From contig NW_022985173.1 in NCBI RefSeq assembly GCF_010093535.1, forward strand, positions 1,122,855 through 1,186,854: DNA of 64,000 nucleotides, given 5' to 3'. The stretch comes from Lindgomyces ingoldianus. Its lineage: Eukaryota > Ascomycota > Dothideomycetes > Pleosporales > Lindgomycetaceae. A program made the translations under genes and the position numbers. The notes below the pieces were generated by a model. The model made no database searches. It was given only the letters and a program-made list of their open reading frames with translations, and was not told where the DNA came from. This document shows, in pieces, positions 44,536 through 56,055 of this stretch. Position 1 is the stretch's first letter. Each line of letters opens with the position of its first letter.

Positions 44536-47500
44536 TCACACCATCGAAATCCTAACCTTCCTCTTCCCCGTACTCTCCTCCTTCTCATCCGTAATCTTCA
44601 CCCTAACCTTCTCAAACAACTCAATCTCTCTCCCCACACTCCCCTTAACCCTCAACACATACTCCTCGGCATCAAACTCGGCCTCCGGTTCCGGACTCGC
44701 TAAATCCCTTAATCGAATTAAACTCTCGATCCCGAATCTTGGGACAAAAACTACGAAGCCATTGCTGAAGATCCTCATCACGAAGCCTTCCTCAATGATG
44801 TTCTTACCCTTTAGAGCTTGCCCGACGTAGTACTCTATACTTGCCCGACCAGCCATTTGCGCGTTACGGTGGCGCACGTTGATGTTCTTGCAGACGCCTT
44901 CGAGCTTTGCTTTGGAGTGCAAGGAAGGGTCGAGGGTTTCGTAGTCGATGGCGGCGGCGAGTTGGCGATGGGCTTCGAGATCAGCGTACCGGCGGATGGG
45001 TGACGTGAAATGCGTGTAAATTTCAGACGCGAGGCCGTAGTGACGGAATTCAGGATATGCTTGGGTTCCACTGCAGAAATATTCTGCGGACATCATGCAG
45101 CGGGTTGCCATTATCCGGACTAGGGTGTTGAAGAAGGGTTCGTTGGGGTCGGTGCAGAGGTCAAGGGAGTCTGCGAGGGATTTGGAGGACTCGGTGCGTA
45201 GTTCGAGACCTTTCTTCACTTTGAGCTGGCTGCTGAGTTCCTCAAAGTTTGTTTTTGGCGGTGCGGCATGGCGGCGAAGGAGTGCGGTTTGTGGGAAGGC
45301 TTGATAGTTCTTACGGGCAACACTGATGTTGGCTAGCAGCATGAACTCCTCTACTAGTGAGTTCGTGTCGAGAAGCTTCTTGGTTTGTACATCAACAGGA
45401 TCTGAGGTCTCGGATTCTGTTTGCACTTTCACTTCTGGGGAGGCGAGGTTGAGCGCGCCAGCATCCATACGCTTTTGCCGTAGTTTTTTGGATAGCATCA
45501 TGAGGACTCTCATGCCGTTTGTGAGGTCATCTTGTCGGGAATTGTCGTCAATACGGATCTGGGCTTGCTCGTAGCTGAAGGCTTCGCGGGACCGGATGAC
45601 AGATTTGGTGAAGTTGGCCGAGACTAGGTCAGCGTCCGGTGTGATCTCCCATAGGACTGAAAAGGCATAGCGTTCTATGTAAGGCTTGAGGGAGCAGAGA
45701 TCGGTACCAAGAAGCATTGGTAGCATGTCTATGCGCTTATCGACGAGATAGACAGTTGTCCCTCGTTGGCTTGCTTCTTTGTCCATCGCGTTGTTCGGCT
45801 TGACGAAATGTGAGACATCTGCAATATGTACACCGACTTCGAAGTTTCCATTTGTGAGTTGTCGGGCGTGTAGCGCATCGTCTATATCAACACAGCCGGG
45901 GGGATCGATACTGCAGACCAAAAGGTCTCGAAGATCCTTCCGCCCTCTCCAGCCCGGGTCGTCGAGACTAGCCGGTACTTTCCAGTCGTGACCTTCAGCT
46001 GGCAGACAATCTAGGACAGTCTTGGGGAAGGGTCGGTATTGAACGTCCCATTCTAAGAGAAGAGCTTCGGTTTCAGCTTCTTTTGATTCGAGCTCGCCTA
46101 GAGATCGGACAAAGTGTCCAAATGGGTACCGTGAGTCTCGTTCCCATGAATCTATTGTTGCCAGAACCCGCTGTCCGAGAAGTTCTCCAGCCTGCCGGGT
46201 CCGTAACCTGATTTTCGGTATGCGTTTGTCCATCGGAACTAAGAAGACCACCTGTTGTTGTCTGCTCGTTTTGGATGTCGACCGTACAGAGTCTCGATCG
46301 ATGTGACCCACGTACTGTCTCCAATTTCGCTTGATGATTCCTACGACTCGGGCGGTAGGCTGCGGCCTGCCTTCGGTGCTTTGGCCGTGAACGCGCTTGA
46401 CCTCCTCTTGGAGTGCTCGTCGTTCCCTCTCGGAGCTGACGTTCTCGCCATCTTCAGCTTCGGGATTATCGTTCTTGTTCAGGGATTCTTCTTCGATAAT
46501 CTTGGTTGGAGGTGCCTTCCATTGATCTTTAGGGAGAATTTCTACAACCACAACATCCCCAGATACAGCTCGGTTGCCATTTTCTCGACCAAGAATGAGG
46601 AGAGATCTGTCAAAGGCTGGTACATGTACAGAACCTTCTAGATAATTATAGGGTGAGACATTGAAGATGCCTTGGTGCATGGCGCCGGCTTTTAATCCCG
46701 TCATCATCCTCGACATGGTGAAGTATTCAGGATAGAACACCTCTGGCTTTCCGGTCCTGACTTCCCTGCGCTCTTGAGCAGCACTAATCATGTCAAGCAG
46801 GTCGTTTCCATTCTCCAGTCCGGACACGAAGTCAGATACTAGAATTAATTAGCCATGAACATCTGGGATCAAAGAAGACGATACTCACACGTAAGGGCTG
46901 GAATACCATCTGCCTTGGCTTTTCGCAGGTTATCTCGATCGTCGCTAATCATGACGACGGACGGAATCCTCTGGGACTTCTTACTCCGAGCAGCTTGGGC
47001 TTCAGCGATGTGTTGATTGTACCACTGAACGGCTTTTCTCACTGCTCTATCATTCCGGTCGTTGATAGTCTCCCCCGCGTTTCGCTGAACATGGGTTTCT
47101 TGGCGAAACTCATTGAAGAACACATAGAATCGCTTTCCCTCGTTCTTGGTCAAAGCGATAAGGCGGTGATATAAAGGCAATGAGCGGTTCTTTACTTCCT
47201 CCAGGACGGTCTGCAGAACGATGACATCGTGAAAAGCGGTTTCGACTTCAAACAAATCCATTCCAGTAAGAAAAGCATTAGTGTCGGGAACAAGATACTG
47301 TCCATTTAGAAAGTGTTTTGATCCAGCCGGAGTATCCGAGAGCACGAAAGGCACAGCTGCTTGCATTAGTGTTGCTCTGTCACGTGAAGCAGAGAATCCA
47401 ACCTTTCTTCGAATAGTCGATTGGCGCAATCTGGAGACACGCTCTGCAAAGGTTCGACGAGCAGGGAATGTCTTGTCGGAGATACATCTCTCTGACGATT

Positions 47501-47604
47501 TTTTGGACCTTGCCACTCTTGGTTGATCGAACGTAGACCTTGCTGGAAAGATTGGCATTGCCGCCGTCAATGGCAGTCGATCGCTTGAGACTGAAGTACT
47601 CCAT
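44536..47604 (-). CDS. DIS3: Exosome ribonuclease Dis3/Rrp44
   Basis: Catalytic 3'-5' exonuclease and endonuclease of the RNA exosome. Exons 47403..47604, 46889..47356 and 44536..46838 give 990 residues, the normal length. In order: the N-terminal CR3 cysteines (PCSSNLCRAC); the PIN endonuclease domain with acidic residues in LVPDTNAFLTGMDLFE and MISDDRDNLRKA; two cold-shock domains; the RNB catalytic centre CSIDPPGCVDIDDALHAR (about residue 540); TSPIRRYADLEAHRQL; and a C-terminal S1 domain (EEGFVMRIFSNGFVVFVP). Intron 1 is about 46 nt. Two neighbouring acceptors (CAAG and CAAGCAG) are both in frame and differ by one Ala; I chose the downstream one. It is divergent from VMA13. Confidence 0.95.
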
Positions 47605-48073
47605 GTCTGTGTTGAGGAGTCCAACTGACAAGATTCGGCGGTTGTGATATTATTAGAGTTTGTCTGAAATTCTCCAGGTGAACGCCAAGATATCAAATGC
47701 CAATGTCACGCTAGGCCGAGAAGAGCTAGCAGCGAACGAGCCAGCCTTCCCTCCTCTCCTTTGAACGGGTGGAGCGGTAACAATCTAAATGGTATAGCAG
47801 ACCGAGGTAATACAGAATATGAGCTCCACAGACTCTCAGTATTCATACAGAGGTCAAAGTATTACCATCATCAACCTTGGAAAGTGGTTTAGTGGAAGTG
47901 TGGGGATCAGTTGGTGGTCCAAGCTCCCCATGACGGTGGACAGCTTGGTGGGCCTGATAGCACGAAGAAGCAACACACCTCTGAGCTCCTGCCCGGACTG
48001 ACACTCCTCCCACCACTCTTCTTCACGCTCGCCGCTCTCGCTCCCAAGTATAATCTGCGAGGGCTCCATCGCC
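47605..48073. promoter_or_regulatory. Bidirectional promoter DIS3 / VMA13
   Basis: About 470 bp between divergent start codons of two essential-type genes. No specific element recognised. Confidence 0.5.
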
Positions 48074-49649
48074 ATGTCATTAGATCCGCCAACCTACATT
48101 CTCTCCCTGCAAAACAACATCCGCGCCCGCCCTATATCGTGGGAAGGCGCAGTGCGGGCCAAGACCATCACAGATGCTGACCTGAAGAAGATCAAGTCAA
48201 TTGACAAGGTGCGCAAGGAGCAGCGGAAACAGACCATAGAGGCCGATGTGGGTAGCTTTGTGGCGCTGTTGCTGGGTGGACATGGGAGTCCGAGCATCTT
48301 CGAGGCAGCAGCTAAACGCCAGGACATCACACAGTACATGCTGGTGTTGACGGGTGACTTGATCGAAGGTATGTTTGAAAAGTAACAAGGCGTTGAATAT
48401 GGTGCCAAGCCACTGGCTAACTGGAGCTCCCAGATTCCCCAAGCCTTAGCTCAGCTCTCGTCCAACACCCGGCACCCTTCAAGCCCTTCCTACCTCTCCT
48501 CAAAGCTGCACCTAATGTCGAAGACCCTATCCCGCTTCTGACATCCTCCGTGCTTGCAAGTCTCCTATCCCATGCCCTCAGCCAACCCTCGAAGAGCACC
48601 TCCCAGACCGACGAAGCCCTCCCCCAGATCTACACCTATCTTTCGGCCCTGTCGAAGAGCTCGGATGCCGGCCTGCAAGACATTGCGGTACAGGAATACT
48701 CTGCGGTTCTCTGTAGCAAGAAGTCGAGACAGATTTTCTGGGAGCAAAGACAGGAGACGCTAGATCCTCTTATCGACATCCTCCGAGCGGCATCTGGGGC
48801 CGCTAGAGACCAAGACTCGACCCTATGGAGCGGAGGAAGCAATGTGCGCAGTGTGCCCGAAGGAGGGCTTGCAGGGGGCGTTGGACTCCAGCTGCTGTAC
48901 CATGTCCTTCTTGTCATCTGGCAGCTCAGCTTTGAGGGCGAGCTGCTCGGCGATGGACTCCATGAGTAAGACAGTCCAAATACCTCATCCTCGCCCTACC
49001 GCTAACTTCCTCTAGTGAACACGACATAATAATCCTCTACACACATCTCCTGCGTCTTTCGCCCAAGGAAAAGACCACCCGGCTCCTCCTTTCCACCCTG
49101 CTGAACCTCCTAACCACCAACCGATCCACGCTCCTTCCCGCAGCCGTTCTTGCGCGCCTCCCCTCCCTTCTCACCACCATGAAAACGCGTCATCTCACTG
49201 ACCCCGACGCCCTCGAGGACCTGCAGGCCCTCACCGAGCTCCTAGACGACTATACCAAAACACAAACTACCTTCGATGAATACGCCGCTGAAATCAACTC
49301 CGGACATCTGCGCTGGTCTCCTCCTCACCGCAATCCCACCTTCTGGAGAGAAAATGCCCGCAGGATCCTGGAAGAAAACAAGGGAGAACTACCACGCAAG
49401 CTTGCAGATATACTGTCCAAGGGCTGGGACAACGATAAACAGGTCTTGGCGATCGGGTGTAATGATGTAGCCTGCCTTGTTAAGGAAGTACCAGAGAAAC
49501 GAAGCCAGCTGGAGAGGCTGGGACTTAAAGGAAGAGTCATGGAGCTTATGCAGGAGGCGGATGAGAGTGTGAGGTGGGAGAGTCTGAGGGCTGTGGGCGA
49601 ATGGCTGAGATATAGTTTTGAGGGGAAGAGTGAACTACCCTTACGATAA
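48074..49649 (+). CDS. VMA13: V-type ATPase V1 subunit H
   Basis: Regulatory subunit of the vacuolar proton pump, linking V1 to Vo and inhibiting free V1. Exons 48074..48368, 48434..48965 and 49016..49649 join in frame (introns 65 and 50 nt; donors GTATGT, GTAAGA) to 486 residues, close to yeast Vma13 (478). Family stretches are ISWEGAVRAKTITDADLKKI near the start and the helical-repeat body (LQLLYHVLLVIWQLSFEGE). The highly conserved C-terminal block is LRWSPPHRNPTFWRENARR, then VLAIGCNDVACLVKEVP and the final helices. The whole protein is HEAT/armadillo-like. Confidence 0.95.
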
Positions 49650-50612
49650 GTTAAGGAAGAGCTATTGAGAGCCCGACAGCCGGAGTGAGTGTGAAATGGG
49701 AAGGAGAGAGATCATGTGTATTTTGTTTGAACTATTAGTATATGCCAACCAGCACGGCGTCCCAGCTTTGCAAATATATCTTGTTTGGAAGACCGTCTTC
49801 AAATAGAGTAGTAGGAGTACCATTAGACTGGAGTATCGGTCATCCGCTGGGGTGATCTGATGGAACTTTCCAAGCAAGCTTGGATGCTTATCTGGATACC
49901 TCCTGAACTGTTAATCCCGCCTGACACCTTCTTGAGTAGAAGTTGACGCTCTTCAAGGGGTTCTAATTCAAATTAAAAAGAAATCCCGGGCTAACTGCGG
50001 GCTTGTTTTAAGATAGTACAGAGTCCTAGGTGGGCATGTCCTCCCGGTCCAGATTAAGGGTGGTTGTGCAATCACGTGACAGAGCTAGCCATATTTCGTA
50101 TTGCCTAAACTCCGTCCTCTTAATTCCACCCATAGAACCACCATCGGGGCGTTTTCTTCCGAGGCCAAAAACATCTACCAACGACCTACCGCAATGCAAT
50201 ACGACAGCGGGTTAGCTCTCCGACAATCACATGAGCTCACCCCGTTCTCAGTGCCTGACTACCGGATCGGCCATTTCTGAATTTCCTGAAAGGCTCAAAT
50301 AGGTAAGAGTGAAGGCCATATCTATGTTTCACGGTGCCATATTCCTCCTCAACTCTGAGGGATTATATCCGGTAGGACCGAGGAGTCTTGGTTATGTGTT
50401 TCTCTGAGTTTCATAAGACTTGCATAAAGAGGTGTTAGTTCCCTAAAGATGACTACGTTGTAAGGCAATATCACATTCCAAATCATTCTGCGACTTCCTT
50501 TCCCATCTTCAAGTATAGCAAGCTGCTTTCTTTGCCTTTCCTATCAATTCTCAATCCCTCCTAATCTCAATCTACTCCCCATATAATACATCTCCTCAAC
50601 CACCTACCCACC
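49650..50612. other. Intergenic, 0.96 kb
   Basis: 3' side of VMA13 and promoter of the SDR gene. An ATATAATA run lies about 30 bp upstream of the SDR start and could be a TATA-like element or part of the leader. Confidence 0.4.
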
Positions 50613-51569
50613 ATGTCTGGCCAAAAAAAAATCTTCATAACCGGAGCCTCTGGCTACATTGGCTCCGTAATAACCCAACAAGCCATCACCTCTGGTTATA
50701 CCGTCCACGCGCTCTCCCGCAGCTCTCCCTCGGACTCCAAACTCTCCTCCCTCGGCGCTACCCCTATCCGTGGAGACCTCTCAACCCACGACATTCTAAC
50801 CCGCGAAGCCGCCGCCGCAGACATAGTCATCAGTCTCGCGGACGCGCTCGCCGGAAACTTCGGCACCATGACGATGGAAGAACGCGTCCGCATCAACAAT
50901 GGCGCTCTCACCGCTCTCGCCGAAGGCTTGAAAGGAACCGGAAAACCCCTCGTAGTAACATCGGGGTCTCTAGCCGTAGCCGCGGATCCCGAGGGTAAGG
51001 AGACTAACGAGTCTTCACCGCCGTGGTCAGACTCGCCGTTTAGTACTGGTAGCGAGGACCATGCATTTGGGTTAGGGAAAGAGCTTGGAATCCGGATCTG
51101 TGCAATTCGTCTCGCGCCCTATGTCTACGGCCGGGGTGGAAGCGGAGTTAAATTGTTTATGGGTATGGCCGCAGCAGCCGGATCGGTCTTCTATGTTGAC
51201 AGCGGCTCTGTGCGCATTACAACTGTGCATGTTGACGACGCGGCTCGACTCTACCTCCTTGTTGCTGAAAAAGGCCGAGCAGGAGAAGTATACAACGCCA
51301 CGTCGGAGACGCATGTCACACAGCGTCAGCTCACTGAGGCCATGGGCAAAGTGCTGGCTCTTCCAGTGCGGGAGCAGTCGTATGCTGACACGGAGGCGAA
51401 GATGGGGCTGTTTTTTGCAAAGTTTTTGAGCCTGGAGAATAGGGCTGGGAATAGGAAGGCGATGGAGGAATTTGGATGGGTGCCACAGGCTAAAAAGGGG
51501 ATTCTAGAGGAGATTGCGAGTGGTTCTTATGTGGAAGTTGCTGAGGGATTACGGAAGCCGAAAGCTTGA
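50613..51569 (+). CDS. Atypical extended SDR / NAD-dependent epimerase-like oxidoreductase
   Basis: Single exon, 318 residues. It has an N-terminal Rossmann fold with KKIFITGASGYIGSVITQQA (GxxGxxG at residues 11-17) and an acidic GDLSTHD after strand 3. The nucleotide-site LVVTSGSLAVA holds the serine of the SDR triad. The canonical YxxxK is absent: the corresponding helix reads HAFGLGKELGIR. The substrate half has IRLAPYVYGRGGSGVKLF, TTVHVDDAARLYLLVAEKG and VYNATSE, typical of the NAD-dependent epimerase/dehydratase Pfam family. The protein belongs to a widespread atypical SDR group whose substrate I cannot name. No secretion signal. Confidence 0.85.
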   Translation: MSGQKKIFITGASGYIGSVITQQAITSGYTVHALSRSSPSDSKLSSLGATPIRGDLSTHDILTREAAAADIVISLADALAGNFGTMTMEERVRINNGALTALAEGLKGTGKPLVVTSGSLAVAADPEGKETNESSPPWSDSPFSTGSEDHAFGLGKELGIRICAIRLAPYVYGRGGSGVKLFMGMAAAAGSVFYVDSGSVRITTVHVDDAARLYLLVAEKGRAGEVYNATSETHVTQRQLTEAMGKVLALPVREQSYADTEAKMGLFFAKFLSLENRAGNRKAMEEFGWVPQAKKGILEEIASGSYVEVAEGLRKPKA

Positions 51570-51934
51570 TGCTTCCTTGAATAGTAGGCACGTGTAAGGA
51601 GAAGGAAGGAAGATACTCTCAATTTTTGAAGGAAAATACTGTCGTTCTTGAGATTCTTCTAGCTACTGCATATTGTCACCTGACGTAGGACTTGAAAGGG
51701 GCATTTTAGGAAAGTTTACGTTTCAACTTACAATACTAAAATGTGAAGCTGAACAGCGCGTCGTTGTGAAGAGTTTTTGGTCAGTTCCACACACTCGGGG
51801 GTATATCCATTTGCAGTTGCGTCGCATTTGGAATCACCACAGCAGCCAGATATGACAGATACAAGAGTCCTGTGCTAAATTCCAAGTATGTGGCAATAGA
51901 CCTGATGCAATTGAATGCAACACGTATACTACTA
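51570..51934. other. Convergent 3' region, SDR / AAA+ gene
   Basis: 365 bp between two convergent stop codons. Nothing recognisable besides untranslated ends. Confidence 0.4.
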
Positions 51935-54900
51935 TTACTCAGATTCGCTGTCCACGTCTCGTCGCTTCGACTTCGCCTTCTTTTTACTCTTTCCCTTTTT
52001 TTCCTTCGCCGAATCGTCTGAAGAGTCATGGCCTGAAGAAACAGGCTTCTTGCCCTTAACTTTCTTCTTCTTCTTTGGCTCTTCATCACTACTGCTATTC
52101 GTGCTGTCACTAAAACTACCGTTGTCGCTGTCGGAGCCCGAGACTGAGTCTTTTTTCGACTCTCCTCCTTTTCCAGGCCGGAAGTCATATCGCTGCCCAC
52201 TATTAGCAGCGATCTCACCCTCGTCTCGGCCGCCCATAAGATCCGTCATGTACTGATCGAAGCCCTTAGATACTTCAGCAACCTGCGCAAACTGCTTCTT
52301 CCCAAGTACAAGGTCAGGTAGGACGCCGTTGGCCTGGGCTTTTGGGGCATTGACGCGGGCTTCCCATTCGGCGAGCGCGACAGCCGTTTGGAATGCGTTG
52401 TGGATTTGTCTGTCAAAAATTTAGCAGCGTGGCAATGAGTACGGACCGTCAGCCTTACCTTCCATTCCACTGCCTATGCTTTTTAGCCGAGGATTTGAAA
52501 TGCTTATCTGACCATGCCATAATTTCCTCATTTCGAATCTTGAAGTCCCTTCCGTGTGTATCTTTCCTTATCTCTAATGCCTCCTTTATTCGTCGCAAAT
52601 GCAACTTATATATCTTCTTTGTTCGCAACCGATCTAACGGTTCGTACTCTAAGCTTACATGGATACGTGACTTGAATGCTGGATCGATATCACCAACACG
52701 GTTCGTTGTTAAGAACAGGATGCCTCTATAATACTCCAGTTGTCGAAGGAACACAGAGACCATTGCGTTGATCTCTAGTTCGTTCAATCGACGCCGCTGC
52801 AGGAAGACATCGGCTTCGTCTAACAAGAGGATGCAGCCCCACCGTGCAGCCAACGTGAAATGAACCTGAAGCTGGGTCTCCAAGTCATCCGCACGCACCG
52901 GTAAGTTTCCGGATGTAAGAGGATATAGAGGCTTAGTCATATGTGCAGCAATGCACTCAGCTGTCGATGTCTTGCCGACTCCTGGAGGCCCATGTAATAG
53001 CAGAACAATAGAATGGCCTTTACCCGCAACGAAGTCATTGAGTTGGTATGGCATGTCAATTTCACTGGTCTCCGTCGGCTTGTGAATATGTTTAGCGACT
53101 AACGCCTCAATGATGCCTTTTGTCCGCTTCCCGAGCACAAGGTCATTCCACGGATCAGAGGTGCCTTGAAATTCCATCAGGCGCTTTGGATTCGTACTGA
53201 GAATCGCCCAGGATTTGCGATTCAAAACATATCCAGGTACACGGTCTGGAAGGAGAGCAACCTCGGAGTCGTCAATAGATTCTTTGGGGTGGATCATGTG
53301 CTTGTTGTTCCAAAGGAATGCGTCGAACTGCATTGCATCGAGCACAAAATCTGGCCCAATAGAATCTCTGATGCACCATCCCTTGGTTATACAAAACCGG
53401 TGCTCTGGATACTCAACCCATAGTTCGCGCATATCATATTGAATGTAATCGTGCTCGGCATTGAAATTATTAACCGTCCACACGCTTAGCGACTCTTTGA
53501 AGTCGATAATTACCTCAGAATCGATCTGATCGAGGTTAGGTATTGTCTCCAGGAACCTTTTCTATCAAATGGTGAACTAGGAACAATAGCCTTACCTCTT
53601 CTCCCCTAGCATCTTCATCTAGATTCTTTCCATGGTATCTGCGATGTGAAAACGGCATAGAAGCGAACTTTCTAAAGATGTTCCCTCGTTCAATCAGTTT
53701 AGCTTTCAGACCCGACCTATCGAATTTAGATGGATATATGGGCAGAGACGTGATATCTACTTCTCCTTCATAAGGTCGTATTCCAGCGATTTCTTCCTGT
53801 GGCCAATATAGGCGCCCGTCAAAAGTGAGAGTCCAGCATTGAACGACGAACGCATGGCCCCACGATCCTGGGCCAAGGACTTCGCTGGCGAATCTTTTCT
53901 TCTGGTCTACGTTAAGTGGTGTATCTGCGTTATTGTTTCGACCTCCAGTGAACACTAGCACCCTAGCAGCCATTATCCTCGTAGGATTATAATTGTCCCG
54001 AAGGATTACCTCTTGCCCATAGTCGAAAAGATGCCAGAGATCATCAAAAGCTATTTTTTCGAGCGTTCCATCGTGGATTCGGCGCCGCAGGTTGCACAGA
54101 TCTTTCAAATCCTCGTCCATAAATCTTATGAGTAAGCGAAAATCATCCAACGCGACTTGGGACTTTTGTATCCCAAATGGATTTGCCCATAGTGGTTCAG
54201 GGCCTCTATTGCCGAGTTCCGGCTGTGGCCACATATGCATTGTGATGGCCCAGTCAGGCTGAATTACAGTCTCCCATGTTTGCGGAAGGATGATCGAGCC
54301 ATCCGGACCGACAAGATCTAAAGTAGGCAGTATAGTTAGTACGATCTTAGAGCGTGTTATCTGTAATAGCAGAGCCTGATTCGTATCTTCACCTGCAAGC
54401 TCTTTCCTCAATATACTGCCCCAGTGGTATGTCAAGGTAATATCTACAAAATCAAAGTACAAGAATGGAGTAATGGTATTTGCACTGAAAGCTTACATAC
54501 CATAGTATCCATTGAAAACATGCGGTCTAAGAGCGCTGATATGGATGAATGCTTGCCTGATAAGGTCCGACATGCCACCCCATGACTTGCACAAATGGAA
54601 AGGAAAGCTGAATTTACGCCCTACTGCATCCTTGAACCTAATCGGAAGTTTTGGAGCATTATAGGGCGGCACGTCCTTTTTATCTTCTTCTTTATCTTTT
54701 TGGATATCTTGTTTGGGTGACGATATATCATCTGAGCTTGAATTTTCTATCCGTTCCTCTTCTTCCGGCGCCAAAGCTTTATCTATTACTTTGTCATCGT
54801 CCGCGGATGAGAATGATTGAGCCCCTGCCGCGATTTCGGTTAGCCCTCCTGGTTTGGCTTCCGTGCTCTCTACATCCCTCACGGCCTCAGCAGCTTCCTC

Positions 54901-55770
54901 TCGCTTCTGTCGTCTAGATTCTCTCCCACCCTCTTGAACACGAAGATCTTCAAGATTTCCCTCCTTTTTTGGCGGAGAGGAAGGCGGAGACAGAGACGTA
55001 AGTGAAGAGAGAAGTGGAGGCGGAAGTGGAGGCGTAAGTGGGAGTGGAAGTGGGGGCGGAGGAGGAGGAGGAGGCGGAGGAGGAGGTAGAGGAAGTTTGG
55101 AGCAGATATCTTCAAGTTCCTTAAATCGTTCACGGATTTCTGCTTCATGGAGAAATAGCAGTTTAAATGGCCGAATCAGCACCACCCGGCCCGCTTTAAT
55201 TGAAGAGTCCCAGTTGAATTTAAGAGCCATATCCTTGAAGTTGGCAATTAACTCTGGAGACTTTATCACCAGCTGAAGAGCTCTCACTTTGCTCCACGAT
55301 GGACCGATGGATCCAATGTTCCTGACGGGCTTGGGAGTTTTGCCAGAATAGGATTCATTGCCGGTTGGCGAACCAAGAAGAGGATTTACTTGTTCATCGT
55401 CGAGGAGTACCTCAAATGCGCTTTCCGATATATTTGCATCTTTTTGGGTTCTCCATTGTGCAAGGTGCATATATGCAATGGATTGTAACTTTAATGCTGG
55501 CTCTTCAGACTGGACGGATGACATGTTGTTCTTCACACTAACCGCTTCGCTATCAGTATCATTGCCTGCTTCGTTGCCTTCATTGCTGGCGCAATCGCTG
55601 CAAGCAAACTCAGATTTGGTATCGCCACTAACAGTCTTCACACCAACGCCATCAGCGTCGCCAGGTACCTTAGGCTCCTTAGTCTCCCCTGTCTCGAGCC
55701 CTTCTTTTCCAGGTTCCACAAGGCTGGCCTTCGCTTCCATGCTTCGTTCATCGCTGTCAACATCGAGCAT
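51935..55770 (-). CDS. Large fungal AAA+ ATPase with poly-Pro linker and charged tail
   Basis: Exons 54501..55770, 53596..54443, 52459..53525 and 51935..52409 join in frame to 1219 residues. The N-terminal third is acidic and holds a run of twelve prolines (about residues 225-245) plus SPP-rich sequence. The middle (about 425-705) matches the domain, of DUF7025 type as I recall it, that precedes the ATPase in many fungal proteins of this class: LWHLFDYGQEVILR, ARVLVFTGGR. The AAA+ module has Walker A HGPPGVGKTST (about 884-894), Walker B CILLLDEADVFLQRR and sensor FLTTNR, then a lid. The last about 110 residues are Asp/Ser-rich then Lys-rich (DEEPKKKKKVKGKKP). Intron 53526..53595 has CTAAC 14 nt before its AG. 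Substrate unknown. It is divergent from the STAND-like gene. Confidence 0.88.
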
Positions 55771-56055
55771 ATCTGTTTTCCGAGTCGCTTCGAACAGCTA
55801 TACAATGGAATGGAATTGAATTTCAAGGTTGGTTTGAGGCGGGAAAAACTAATGTTTTGGTGGCTTTGGGTAGTGTCGTGTAGCTGTTCTCGAGGAAGTG
55901 GGAGAAGGGTCAAGGATTATATTTTTGGCCCCCATCTATACATGCCCTTAGTTCTTGGCAACATTTCAACAACTTTCTGCCTTGCTATGCGAAAACAAAT
56001 ATCGACAATTTGCATGCGTCAGTTCGTTCACATCTCAGGGAAATAATACTCCTCC
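55771..56055. promoter_or_regulatory. Bidirectional spacer, AAA+ gene / STAND-like gene
   Basis: 285 bp between divergent starts. If an unseen first exon of the STAND-like gene exists it would lie here. No motif recognised. Confidence 0.4.

Noticed and set aside
53562..53595. A 34-nt intron in the AAA+ gene (acceptor GATAG)
   Set aside because: In frame but too short; the 70-nt alternative ending at CGATCAG has a CTAAC branch site and also keeps frame.
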